A DNA stretch of 64,000 bases from the NCBI RefSeq assembly GCF_004134865.1, contig NZ_SDPO01000003.1, positions 372,001 to 436,000 of the forward strand, in the 5' to 3' direction. The notes beneath the pieces are model-generated. The model had not been told where the DNA came from and made no database searches. It worked only from the letters and a program-made list of their open reading frames with translations. Source of the stretch: Agromyces fucosus. Lineage in GTDB: Bacteria; Actinomycetota; Actinomycetes; Actinomycetales; Microbacteriaceae. This document shows, piece by piece, positions 54,289-62,938 of this stretch (the stretch's first letter is position 1; each line of letters opens with the position of its first letter). Position numbers and translations under genes: made by a program.

Positions 54289-55725
54289 GTGTCGACTCCC
54301 CGGGCTCTTCGGCCGCTGCGCAACCCCGCCTATCGCTGGCTCGCGGCGGCCCTCGTGTCATCCCTCGTCGGTTCCGGCATCTGGCTGGTCGCGCTCGTCT
54401 GGCAGATCGTGGCGATCGGCGGCGGTGCAGCCGAGCTCTCGCTCGTCGCGGGCGCGTCGGCGATCGGCATGCTGCTGACGACACTGCTGGGCGGCGCGCT
54501 CGCCGACCGTATTCCGCAGCGGAGGATCCTGCTCGTCGTCGAGGTCGTGCGCACCGCGAGCGTCGGCATCGTCGCGCTGCTCTCGCTCACGGGCACGCTC
54601 GCGGTCTGGCAGCTCGCCGCGGTGGCCCTCGTCGGCGGTGTCATGGCCGGGCTGTACTACCCGGCCTACTCGGCGCTGCTGCCGAGCGTCGTGCCCGAAG
54701 ACCAGCTGCTCGCCGCCAACGGATTCGAGGGCATGGCCCGGCCCGTGCTCATGCAGGCCGCAGGCCCGGCGCTCGCGAGCGCGCTCATCGCCGTCTCGTC
54801 GCCCGGTGCGGCACTCGCCGTCGCCGCGCTGACGGGGGCTGCGGCGGTCGGATGCCTCGTGAAGGTGCCCGACCTGCCGGTGCGGGGTGAGCAGGCCAGC
54901 GAGCATGGCGAGCAGGCAGAGGCCGAAGCGAGCGGCGGCAGCTCGCGGCATCCGGCGCTCGCATTGCTCGTCGACGTGCGCGAGGGCTTCGTCTACATGG
55001 CCCGCACGCCCTGGCTGCTCGTCACGCTCGGGTTCGCGTCGCTCCTGATCCTCTTGATCATGGGACCGTTCGAGGTGCTCGTGCCGTTCGTGATCAAGGA
55101 TGCCGCCGGCGGCGGCCCGCAGGAGCACGCGCTGATCCTCGCGGCGTTCGGCATCGGCGGCGCGGTCGGCTCGATGGTCGTCGCCTCCCTCAGGCTGCCG
55201 CGTCGCTACCTGACGGTCATGAACCTGCTGTGGGCATTCGGATGCCTCCCGCTCGCCGTCTTCGGACTGACCGACCAGATCTGGCTCATGGTGGTCGCGG
55301 CGTTCGCCGTCGGCGCCGCGTTCAACGGTGGCGTGGTGATCTGGGGAACGCTGCTGCAGCGCCGGGTGCCGTCGGCCATGCTCGGGCGGGTCTCGAGCCT
55401 CGACTTCTTCGTCTCGCTCGCGTTCATGCCCGTGTCGATGGCCATCGCCGGGCCGGCGGGGGAGACGGTCGGGCTGCCAGTGGTGTTCCTCATCGCGGGG
55501 GTCGCCCCGCTCGTGATCGGTGTGGTCGCGATCGTGGCGGCGCGGATGACGCGCGATGAGATCGCGCACCCGCTCGATGCTCTGTTGGTTGAGCCTGCCG
55601 AAACCGAGCCTGTCGAAACCGACCCGGCCGAACCCGAGCCAGTCGCTCCCCTGCCGGTTGAGCCTGTCGAAACCAATGCTGCCGGAGTTGCGGATGTCCC
55701 GACCGACGACCTCGTGCCGGTCTGA
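54289..55725 (+). CDS. MFS transporter with a repeat-derived C-terminal tail
   Basis: A 478-residue, 12-helix major facilitator of the EntS/multidrug-type branch: LRPLRNPAYRWLAAALVSSL, LLTTLLGGALADRIPQRRIL and GLYYPAYSALLPSVVPEDQL. GTG start with AGGAG six bases upstream. The C-terminal 45 residues (VEPAETEPVETDPAEPEPV and VEPVETN) are encoded by partial copies of a dispersed DNA repeat at 55587-55674, so the tail is an acquired extension rather than part of the transporter. Substrate unknown. Confidence 0.82.
   Translation: MSTPRALRPLRNPAYRWLAAALVSSLVGSGIWLVALVWQIVAIGGGAAELSLVAGASAIGMLLTTLLGGALADRIPQRRILLVVEVVRTASVGIVALLSLTGTLAVWQLAAVALVGGVMAGLYYPAYSALLPSVVPEDQLLAANGFEGMARPVLMQAAGPALASALIAVSSPGAALAVAALTGAAAVGCLVKVPDLPVRGEQASEHGEQAEAEASGGSSRHPALALLVDVREGFVYMARTPWLLVTLGFASLLILLIMGPFEVLVPFVIKDAAGGGPQEHALILAAFGIGGAVGSMVVASLRLPRRYLTVMNLLWAFGCLPLAVFGLTDQIWLMVVAAFAVGAAFNGGVVIWGTLLQRRVPSAMLGRVSSLDFFVSLAFMPVSMAIAGPAGETVGLPVVFLIAGVAPLVIGVVAIVAARMTRDEIAHPLDALLVEPAETEPVETDPAEPEPVAPLPVEPVETNAAGVADVPTDDLVPV
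55587..55674 (+). repeat. Interspersed GGTTGAGCCTGTCGAAACC repeat inside a coding region
   Basis: GGTTGAGCCTGCCGAAACC at 55587-55605, GAGCCTGTCGAAACC at 55606-55620 and GGTTGAGCCTGTCGAAACC at 55656-55674, the first two adjacent. They are in frame with the transporter gene and encode VEPxET repeats. The sequence resembles an intergenic palindrome element I associate with Microbacteriaceae. Confidence 0.7.
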
Positions 55726-55767
55726 GCCTGATCGTTCGAGGTGAATTCGATCATCCCCTTGTCTCTG

Positions 55768-55823
55768 AATTGACGACCCGGTACTCTACAAATTGACGAC
55801 CTGATGGTCTACAAATTGACGAC
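55768..55823 (+). repeat. Three 23-bp iterons upstream of the DUF4143 ATPase
   Basis: AATTGACGAC recurs at 55768, 55791 and 55814, exactly 23 bases apart, with TCTACA before the second and third copies. The block is AT-rich against the surroundings and ends 33 bases before the ATPase start codon. A regulator-binding or autoregulatory site is likely. Confidence 0.7.
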
Positions 55824-55856
55824 TGGCTCGTGCTTCAACTGGCGACCGAGGTGCAC

Positions 55857-57098
55857 ATGGCATATGTTCCGCGTCTTGCAGACGGCGAGCTCACCGCCGC
55901 GCTCGCGCGCGCTGGCGCGGTGCTCATCGAGGGTCCAAAGGCGTGCGGCAAGACCGAGACGGCACTGCAGCAATCGGCGAGCGTCGTGCACGTCGATACG
56001 GATCCGAGCGTCGATCAGTTGATGGCCGTCGATCCGGCACTGCTGCTCGAGGGTGACACACCGCGGTTGTTCGATGAATGGCAACTGCAACCGCGGCTCT
56101 GGAATGCCGTGCGCCGAGAAGTCGATTCGCGGGGGAGCCGCGGCCAGTTCATTCTGACGGGCTCGACGGCACCATCCCGTGACGCGAGCCGTCACTCCGG
56201 TGCCGGGCGGTTCGCGCGGCTCCAGATGCACACGATGACCTTGTTCGAAAGCGGGCACTCGAATGGAAACGTGTCGTTCGGTGCGCTCCTCGAAGGCGCG
56301 GCGCCTCGTGCTGTAGATCCCGGTCTCACCTTCGACGCGTTGATCACGCGTATCGCGGTCGGCGGATGGCCGGGGTTCGTTGGGTCTTCCGCGACCGACG
56401 TGCTCGCAGGGCTGAGAGACTACGTCTCATTCGTCGCTGAAGTCGACATACAGACAGCCGGTACGGCCCGCGATCCGCGGAGAGTCCGCAGGCTCATGAC
56501 CTCGCTCGCTCGTGCAACAGCAACCGAGATCTCCATCTCCACACTCGCGCGCGACGAGGCATCCCTCTCTCGGGACGCGGTGCGCGAATATCTGGATGCG
56601 CTGGCTCGAATCTTCGTTGTCGAGGACCAGCCCGCGTGGTCGCAGCATTTGCGCTCATCCGCCACGCTGCGGAAGGAGCCCAAGCGTCATTTCTGTGATC
56701 CGTCGCTCGCCGTTGCCCTACTGGGTGCCGATGCAACGGCGCTTCGAAAAGACCTCGCGTTCCTCGGCCAGCTCTTCGAGTCCCTCGTCGTTCACGAGCT
56801 TCGTGCGTTCTCGCAGGCGACTGGTGCTGACGTGTTCCATGCACGCGACTCGACAGGACGCGAAGTCGACGCCATCGTGCAGCGACGAGATGGCAGATGG
56901 GCCGCGTTCGAGGTGAAGCTCGGCAACAGCCCCGAGACGATCGAGGCGGCTGCAAATTCGCTGCTGCGGTTTGCCGGCGACGTCGATACACGCACCGATG
57001 CGTTGGCGCCCACCCTCGGCGTCATCGTGGGCAGCGGCCCTTCATACCGCCGCCCCGATGGGGTGGATGTCATCGCGATCGGCGCGTTCGGGCCTTGA
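55857..57098 (+). CDS. DUF4143 family ATPase
   Basis: A 413-residue P-loop ATPase: Walker A GPKACGKTETA (near 27), Walker B/sensor PRLFDEWQ (near 75), ILTGSTAPSRD (sensor) and a C-terminal DUF4143 part with FLGQLFESLVVHELRAF and the nuclease-like DSTGREVDAIVQRRDGRWAAFEVKLG, a PD-(D/E)xK-type sequence. Such ATPases are mobile in actinobacterial genomes and their role is unclear. ATG 55857 has GAGG five bases upstream; a GTG at 55830 is less likely. It lies behind three iterons and is AT-richer than the genes to the left, a sign of recent transfer. Confidence 0.85.
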   Translation: MAYVPRLADGELTAALARAGAVLIEGPKACGKTETALQQSASVVHVDTDPSVDQLMAVDPALLLEGDTPRLFDEWQLQPRLWNAVRREVDSRGSRGQFILTGSTAPSRDASRHSGAGRFARLQMHTMTLFESGHSNGNVSFGALLEGAAPRAVDPGLTFDALITRIAVGGWPGFVGSSATDVLAGLRDYVSFVAEVDIQTAGTARDPRRVRRLMTSLARATATEISISTLARDEASLSRDAVREYLDALARIFVVEDQPAWSQHLRSSATLRKEPKRHFCDPSLAVALLGADATALRKDLAFLGQLFESLVVHELRAFSQATGADVFHARDSTGREVDAIVQRRDGRWAAFEVKLGNSPETIEAAANSLLRFAGDVDTRTDALAPTLGVIVGSGPSYRRPDGVDVIAIGAFGP

Positions 57099-57146
57099 GG
57101 AAGGAGCTGGTTCGACCGCGCATCAGCCACCTCCCAGCCGCGCCCA

Positions 57147-57152
57147 TAGGAT
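57147..57152 (+). promoter_or_regulatory. -10 box of a leaderless promoter
   Basis: TAGGAT ends seven bases before the ATG at 57160. Confidence 0.45.
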
Positions 57153-57159
57153 CAATGGC

Positions 57160-58509
57160 ATGGCCGGATTCTGGGGCAAGCGAAAGCGCGAAGAGCAAGA
57201 ACTCGACGCTCAAGATGCCGTTCTGGCGCAGCGGGCGGGAACGGCCCTCGTCGCCGCCGACGAGCGCGTGCGCGTCACCGCCGACGAGCTCGCCTTCGCC
57301 GATGCCGAGCTCGGCCACGAGGCGACCGCCGAGCTGAGCACCGCGCTCGCCGCGGTGAAGGAGCACCTCGGCGAGGCGTTCCGGCTGAACCAGCTGAACC
57401 ACGACGAGATTCCCGACACCGCCGAAGAGCTGCGGCAGCGCAACGCCCGCATCGTGCAGCTCTGCGACTGGGCCGAAGACGTGCTCGACGAGCACATGTC
57501 GACCCTCGCCGACAAGATCGCACGGGCGCGCCGGGCTCCCGAGATCATCGCCGGAGTGCGAGCGGATGCCGCGCGCGTCCGCACCCGCATCCCCACCGCC
57601 CGTGACACCATCGGCCGACTCGCCGCCCGCTACGCGCCCGAGGCGCTCGCCCAGGTGGAGGCCAACCCCGCCCAGGCCGAACAGCTGCTCGGATTCGCGG
57701 AGCACAGTGCCGGCGTCGCCGAGCGCCGCCGTGAGGCCGGGCAGCGCGAACAGGCCAACCTCGCGCTCGAGGCGTCGACCGAGTCGGTGCGCCGCGCAGC
57801 GACCTTGCTTGACGCCGTCGAGACCTTCGAGGTCGAGGCGCTGCGCGCCGAGTCGACGTTGTCGGCGATCATCGAGGACTCCCGCGGCGACCTCGCCGTC
57901 GCCCAGAAGGAGCCCCAGACGCCTGCGGTCACGGCCGCGATCGTCGCGTTGCGGGGTGCCCTCGCCGCTCTCCCGGCGGCCGGCGTCAACACCGACCCGT
58001 TCGCGCAGCTCAGTAGCCTCCGCGATGCGAACTCTGGGCTGGATGCCGCGATCGCCGCGGCCCGCGAGCGCGCTGCGCGCCCGATCCCGCCGCTCGAGCA
58101 CGTGCACCACGCCATCGACGACGCCGATCGGCAGCTCGCGGTCGCTCGCGACGTCATCGCCGGCCACCGCGGATGGATCGGCGCCGACGCCCGCACCCGA
58201 CTCGCCGAGTCCGAACGCGTACGGGTCGACCTCGACCGGTTCCTTGGTTCACCTGCGGCGACCGTCAGCGTCATCGACGAAGACCATCGCGAGCAGGCGA
58301 TGCTGATGGCCCGTCGCGTCGCGCACCTCGCGGCCGAGGCGCTGCAGCTCGCGCAGCGCGACATCGACTCGTCACGCCCGCAGGATCCCGGTCAGTGGGG
58401 CGGCGACGGCTGGGGCGGCGGTGGTCGACGCAGCGGTGGCGGCGACATGATGGGCGGCATCCTCGGCGGCCTCGTCATCGGAAGCGTCCTCGACGGCATC
58501 TTCGACTGA
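57160..58509 (+). CDS. Coiled-coil protein resembling the C-terminal half of TPM-domain proteins
   Basis: A 449-residue, Ala/Arg/Glu-rich helical protein. AGTALVAADERVRVTADELA, NHDEIPDTAEELRQRNARIV and FEVEALRAESTLSAIIED follow the pattern of the long cytoplasmic coiled-coil region of actinobacterial TPM_phosphatase proteins, but the signal peptide, TPM domain and membrane helix are absent. The C-terminus is Gly-rich (GGDGWGGGGRRSGGGDMMGG) as in that family. It is soluble by sequence. A close paralog follows at 58590. Function unknown; a scaffolding role is possible. Confidence 0.75.
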   Translation: MAGFWGKRKREEQELDAQDAVLAQRAGTALVAADERVRVTADELAFADAELGHEATAELSTALAAVKEHLGEAFRLNQLNHDEIPDTAEELRQRNARIVQLCDWAEDVLDEHMSTLADKIARARRAPEIIAGVRADAARVRTRIPTARDTIGRLAARYAPEALAQVEANPAQAEQLLGFAEHSAGVAERRREAGQREQANLALEASTESVRRAATLLDAVETFEVEALRAESTLSAIIEDSRGDLAVAQKEPQTPAVTAAIVALRGALAALPAAGVNTDPFAQLSSLRDANSGLDAAIAAARERAARPIPPLEHVHHAIDDADRQLAVARDVIAGHRGWIGADARTRLAESERVRVDLDRFLGSPAATVSVIDEDHREQAMLMARRVAHLAAEALQLAQRDIDSSRPQDPGQWGGDGWGGGGRRSGGGDMMGGILGGLVIGSVLDGIFD

Positions 58510-58589
58510 CCTCTGGTCTGGTTGAAGTCCGCCTAGCTGTCAAGGAAACGTTGACATGCGGGTTGCGAACACCGATCGTTGGATTCACC

Positions 58590-59894
58590 ATGGCCGGTTT
58601 TCGGGTCAGATGTCTCCGGGTCGGGCGCACACGCGGTGCGTCTGAACTCGCGGTTCGCGACGCCGACCTGGCGAAGCGGGCCGGATCGGCCCTAGTCGCC
58701 GCCGACGAACGCGTCCGCGTCGCGGTCGACGATCTGGGGTTCGCCGAGGCGGAGCTCGGGTCCGACGCCACGACGCAACTGCGCGAGACGCTCGTCGAGG
58801 TGCGCACGCACCTGAACGACGCGTTCCGACTGCACCGGCTCAATCATGACCCGATGCCCGGCAGCGTCGACGAGGTACGCGCCCGCAACCTGCGCATCGT
58901 GCAGCTCTGCGAGTCGGCTGAGGATGAGCTCGAACGGCACACCACCGCCCTCGCCGACCGGGCTAGGCGGGTGCGGCGCGCGCCTGAGATCGTCGCAGCC
59001 GTGCGAGCCGACCTCGAGCGCCTGCGCGCCCGAATCCCGAGCGCCGGCGACACCCTCGATCGGCTTGCCGCCCGGTATGCCCGCGAGGCGATCGCTCGGG
59101 TGGACGGCAACCCTGCGGAGGCCGATCGACTGATCAAGTTCGCCGAGCACAGCGTGGCTGTGGCCGAGGTGCGACATGCGGCCGGTCACCGTGAGCAGGC
59201 GAGCGTCGCGCTCGAGGCATCCACGACTTCTGTGCAACGGGCAGTCAGTCTGCTCGATGCGGTCGAGACCTTCGAGGTCGAGGCATTGCGGGCGGAGGCG
59301 ATGCTGGTGGCGCTCGTCGAGGAGTGCCGTCGGGATCTCGCGGCCGCACTCGAGGAGCCGCGATCTCGCCGCGTCGCGGATGTGGTCGGCGAGCTGCAGG
59401 CAGCCCTCGCCGCCATCCCGCAGGCTGGGGTGGACACCGACCCGTTCGCCCATCTGAGCCGACTGCGCGAGGCGCGCGCGACGTTGGTTGCCGCCATCGC
59501 AGCGGCCCGCGAGCGCGCGACGGATCTGATTCCACTCGTGGACCACGTGCACCATGCAATCAGGGACGCCGACCGACAGCTCGATGTCGCCCGCGATGCC
59601 ATCGCCGCTCACCCGGGTTGGATCAGCCCCGAGGCGCTCACGAGGCTGGCCGAGTCCGAGCACGCCCGTATCGATCTCGGCCACTTCCTCGGCGGCTCAA
59701 TGGCGGTCATCACTACAACGGACCAGGATCACCGACAGCAGGTCATCGCGATGGCCCAGCGGGTCGCGTCGCTCGCGAGCGAGTCCCTGCGCCGTGCCCG
59801 GCACGACATCGAAGCGTTGCGGCGTCATGGACGACCGCTCGGGTCGCGTAGCCGGGCCGGATCGCTCGCCGACGAACGACGAATCGCCGGCTGA
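58590..59894 (+). CDS. Second coiled-coil paralog, tandem duplicate
   Basis: A 434-residue protein clearly homologous over its length to the previous gene: AKRAGSALVAADERVRVAVD, RLHRLNHDPMPGSVDEVRAR and AVSLLDAVETFEVEALRAEA align with the upstream copy. The first 20 residues differ (CLRVGRTRGASE against WGKRKREEQE) and the Gly-rich C-terminal tail is lost. The two copies differ throughout, so the duplication is not recent. ATG 58590 starts MAGF as in the first copy. Function unknown. Confidence 0.72.
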   Translation: MAGFRVRCLRVGRTRGASELAVRDADLAKRAGSALVAADERVRVAVDDLGFAEAELGSDATTQLRETLVEVRTHLNDAFRLHRLNHDPMPGSVDEVRARNLRIVQLCESAEDELERHTTALADRARRVRRAPEIVAAVRADLERLRARIPSAGDTLDRLAARYAREAIARVDGNPAEADRLIKFAEHSVAVAEVRHAAGHREQASVALEASTTSVQRAVSLLDAVETFEVEALRAEAMLVALVEECRRDLAAALEEPRSRRVADVVGELQAALAAIPQAGVDTDPFAHLSRLREARATLVAAIAAARERATDLIPLVDHVHHAIRDADRQLDVARDAIAAHPGWISPEALTRLAESEHARIDLGHFLGGSMAVITTTDQDHRQQVIAMAQRVASLASESLRRARHDIEALRRHGRPLGSRSRAGSLADERRIAG

Positions 59895-59986
59895 GCGGTT
59901 CGAGGGTTCGTGAGCCGGTGCGACTGAGCGTGCCTGAGCGGAGGGTTCTTCGGTGGCGGGCAATTGCGAGTCGCGGTCATCGAACC

Positions 59987-61684
59987 TCACAAGAGCCGTG
60001 CGTTGTCCTGATACTCGAAGTGACTCTTTACGCGGTCGGATACGTCGACGTTCTGCAGCTTGCTCGACACCGGAGTGAAGCCAAGGAGTCCCGCTGCGGC
60101 CTCTCCTGCCTGTGCTGTCCTGTAGACGAACTTCAGGACGTTGTCGTTCGTCGAGTGATAGCCATAGACGACCTCGTCGACGGCGGCTGTCAACGCGTCC
60201 CAGTTGCTCTTTGCACCGATAGCAGCACCGAGCAGGTGCGCAGATTCGATTCGAGGACCGCCTGGCTTGGTACCAAGGGACTCAGCGGCGACGACCATCA
60301 CCCGTGCTCCGAGGCTGTGACCGATGAGCACGTAGGACTCCGCGTCGGTGCGGGCCAGCAGGTCACCGAGGATGACACCTGTTTTGTCCGCGCGACTCTT
60401 AGCCACGTGCCAGGGATTCTTAGCCAGGTCGGCGGTGATCATCGCCGGGCCGACGACGTTCCCCAGGAACCTCGCTCCAGCTTTGGTGCCAACGGCTGCT
60501 GCTGCTTTGGCAGCGGCGACGCCTCCAGCTTTCCCCAACGCATTCGCTCCGAGTACACCGAAGTCGCGGAGTTCCTTTGCGCCCCACCACACCCGATAGA
60601 CCGGGGAGTCCGGGTACCGCTCGTTGACGATCGGCTTCCAACTTCCCCACTTGTCACCCTTGCCGTCGGTGAGGAAGCCGTTGGCGACGAGCACGGGCAC
60701 GCCGCCCTTGCCGGGGCGGAGCAGTTCGATGCGGAACGACTTGTCTTCGCGAAGGTATGCGTTCGCAACGGAGGCGCCGAGCGCACCCCCGACGGCGGCG
60801 CCGACGGCGGTGACGACGGCGGTGCCGCCAGCCATGCCGAGGCCGCCGGCGGCGAGGCTGCCCCCGCCGAGGAGGGCTAGTCCGTGAGAAGTTGCTGCGG
60901 CGCCGGAGAAGCCGCCAAACATGCCGAGCGATCCGATTGCGCCCCCGATGGCGGGTGCCGCAAGGAATGCAACGGGGATCGCAAGCCCCACCGCGAGGAC
61001 GCCGCTTACGGCGAGCTTGGATGCCTTATCGAGATCGGGCTTGTCGTACTGGAGGAACTCCTCGTAGTCGTGAAGCTCGCCGATCGTACCCTGAGCTTTC
61101 TCGAATCCCGGGATGTCGCGGCGATGCTCGGCGCAGAACTGTGGGACACGGATTGCGCCGCGTACCCGCACTGCCATGTTGTCGCAGCCGACCGCGACGC
61201 ACGGCAGAGTCGGAGACCCGCACCCCTGACATACATACACGGGAAGTTGACCTGCCGGACGGTTCGACTTCCGATGCTCAGTCAGGAAGAAGCACGACGA
61301 GCACCATCCATGCTCGACCTCTAGCAGCGAGACGTCGTCAGCAACGTCCGCGATCCACTGCGCTGTCTTCGCGTAGGCATCGGACTGCTTCTGGGCGATC
61401 CGCTTCGTCTCCTCCACCAGCTTCAAAGCCACCCTCTGCTCGGCCGGATCGGCCAAGCTGAGCGCGCGCGCATTCGACGTCGTGCGCGCGGTGTGCCAGG
61501 TCTTCGCGTATGCCCACATATTGCTTCGCAACGCAGGATTGCTCTCGAGGACGCCACCGCTGTCGACGGTCGGCTCCATGTCGGTGAGCTCTCCGACCAG
61601 CGACAGTGTCGCCCCCTGATCCGAGACCACATCAACTTTCAGGCGTGTTCCTTCGAGGACATGGGCATGGAGAGAGCCGGGCAT
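59987..61684 (-). CDS. DUF726-like alpha/beta hydrolase with zinc-ribbon region and membrane segments
   Basis: A 565-residue protein: a helical N-terminal 130 residues, a cysteine-rich stretch (CSSC, then CQGCGSPTLPC, and a His/Cys pair FCAEHRRDIPGF) at about 135-195 that could bind zinc, two or three Gly-rich hydrophobic segments (about 210-310), then an alpha/beta hydrolase domain with the nucleophile elbow IGHSLGARVMV (Ser near 454) and GYHSTNDNVLKF near the end. This is the DUF726 layout. It is AT-richer than the chromosome core and sits one gene away from the BREX edge. Lipid or membrane hydrolysis is possible, but unproven. Confidence 0.78.
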   Translation of the reverse strand: MPGSLHAHVLEGTRLKVDVVSDQGATLSLVGELTDMEPTVDSGGVLESNPALRSNMWAYAKTWHTARTTSNARALSLADPAEQRVALKLVEETKRIAQKQSDAYAKTAQWIADVADDVSLLEVEHGWCSSCFFLTEHRKSNRPAGQLPVYVCQGCGSPTLPCVAVGCDNMAVRVRGAIRVPQFCAEHRRDIPGFEKAQGTIGELHDYEEFLQYDKPDLDKASKLAVSGVLAVGLAIPVAFLAAPAIGGAIGSLGMFGGFSGAAATSHGLALLGGGSLAAGGLGMAGGTAVVTAVGAAVGGALGASVANAYLREDKSFRIELLRPGKGGVPVLVANGFLTDGKGDKWGSWKPIVNERYPDSPVYRVWWGAKELRDFGVLGANALGKAGGVAAAKAAAAVGTKAGARFLGNVVGPAMITADLAKNPWHVAKSRADKTGVILGDLLARTDAESYVLIGHSLGARVMVVAAESLGTKPGGPRIESAHLLGAAIGAKSNWDALTAAVDEVVYGYHSTNDNVLKFVYRTAQAGEAAAGLLGFTPVSSKLQNVDVSDRVKSHFEYQDNARLL

Positions 61685-61942
61685 GGCTAGATCGTCCCAC
61701 AACCGCAGACACGAGACCGCGCACACCACCCTCGGCAACACCGCCTGCCGTCGACGACGAGCGACCAACGCTCACGCACACTTCGACCAATGCCCCTGGG
61801 CGCCAGTGATCACGGGCCCGTGTGGGTGCCCATTGTGGGCGCGGGTGAGCGCCTGGTTCCGACTCCCGGTGCACAGCTGCGCAACTCCGCATTCTGGTGG
61901 CTTGCGGTCGCAGTGGGGTGTTCCTAGGCACATGCCACTCAA

Positions 61943-62719
61943 CTAGGTCTGGTTCGTCGCCTCAGGTCGGAACTCATCTGACAGATTGCCAAGGACGTCG
62001 CGCACGAATGGGAGTCGCCGCACGATGTCCCTGTCGCTTCCTTCCAGTGTCCGAAAGTGCATGATCTTGTTGCGGAGTTGCGTCACCTCGCCGAGCGCGC
62101 GGTTCAGAGTCGACCGGTCGTACTTCGTGTCGAGAGCCTTCCAAGCGCCATCAGTGGCAAAAACATTCGCGAGGTCGCCGAGAGTGAGAGACGCTGGGTC
62201 GCCGCCGTACCCCTTCGCCGAATCCTGCAGCGCGCGCTGGACGTCGCCCTCCGTCACATGCCTTCCATCCACGAGCCGCTGAACGATGGCGCGGAGCAGC
62301 TCTTCGATTTCCGATAGAAGAAGGTAGGGGCCTGCGATGTCGGCTAGTGCCTCGCCGAGGTCGGCGCTGGTGATGATGCCCGAGATGCTCCCATCGTCGT
62401 TCACCACCAGCACGTAACCCTTCGCGTTAATCGATGCGATCGATGCCAACAAGTCGCCGTCGAGTTTCTTTTTCTCAACCGGCGTATCGATGCACTCAGC
62501 GAGCTCTGCATGTGGATTCTTCAGCAATGCCCTTCCGATTGACTCCCAACTCACGACACCAATTGGACGGTTCCCGCGCATCACTGGAAGCTGCGAGAAG
62601 CTGTGAAGCTCCATAAGCGTCCGAGCGCGGTTCAACGAATCCGATGCCTTTACTGTGATGACGGGGACGATCGAGGCGCTTGGGATGTAGTCGATTCGGA
62701 GGCGAGTTGCTCGGGGCAT
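61943..62719 (-). CDS. CBS-domain pair with RNxxxH (HEPN-like) C-terminal domain
   Basis: A 258-residue protein. Residues 10-130 hold two CBS motifs (ITVKASDSLNRARTLMELHS, FSQLPVMRGNRPIGVVSWES; then KGYVLVVNDDGSISGIITSA), which bind adenine nucleotides or SAM. From about 140 the sequence is helical and ends LGEVTQLRNKIMHFRTLEG, with R216, N217 and H221 forming the Rx4H/RNxxxH pattern of HEPN RNase domains. ATG 62719 gives MPRATRL; a frame extending upstream is unsupported. The gene lies between the DUF726 and brxL genes, all on one strand. A nucleotide-sensing RNA-cleaving defence protein is inference. Confidence 0.75.
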   Translation of the reverse strand: MPRATRLRIDYIPSASIVPVITVKASDSLNRARTLMELHSFSQLPVMRGNRPIGVVSWESIGRALLKNPHAELAECIDTPVEKKKLDGDLLASIASINAKGYVLVVNDDGSISGIITSADLGEALADIAGPYLLLSEIEELLRAIVQRLVDGRHVTEGDVQRALQDSAKGYGGDPASLTLGDLANVFATDGAWKALDTKYDRSTLNRALGEVTQLRNKIMHFRTLEGSDRDIVRRLPFVRDVLGNLSDEFRPEATNQT

Positions 62720-62938
62720 GCCCCCATATTCGCAGGTGGGAGCGGTGCCACATTGCAGCGGGGATTCCACGAGCTTCGATCGGGCGAGAGGCGAACGTGG
62801 TGCCCCTTATCGGCAAGAGCGCGCTCTAGGCGGGCCCCGCCCGATAACAGCCACCCCCGAGGCTCTCGTGGCATAACGAAACCAGCTCAATCAACGTCCG
62901 CGGAGATTCGAACGGGAAGCGTAACACCAGTTACTCGA

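Noticed and set aside
55768-55823. Possible CRISPR array
   Set aside because: Only three short repeats with near-identical spacers; the 23-base period fits binding iterons, not repeat-spacer units, and no cas gene is present.
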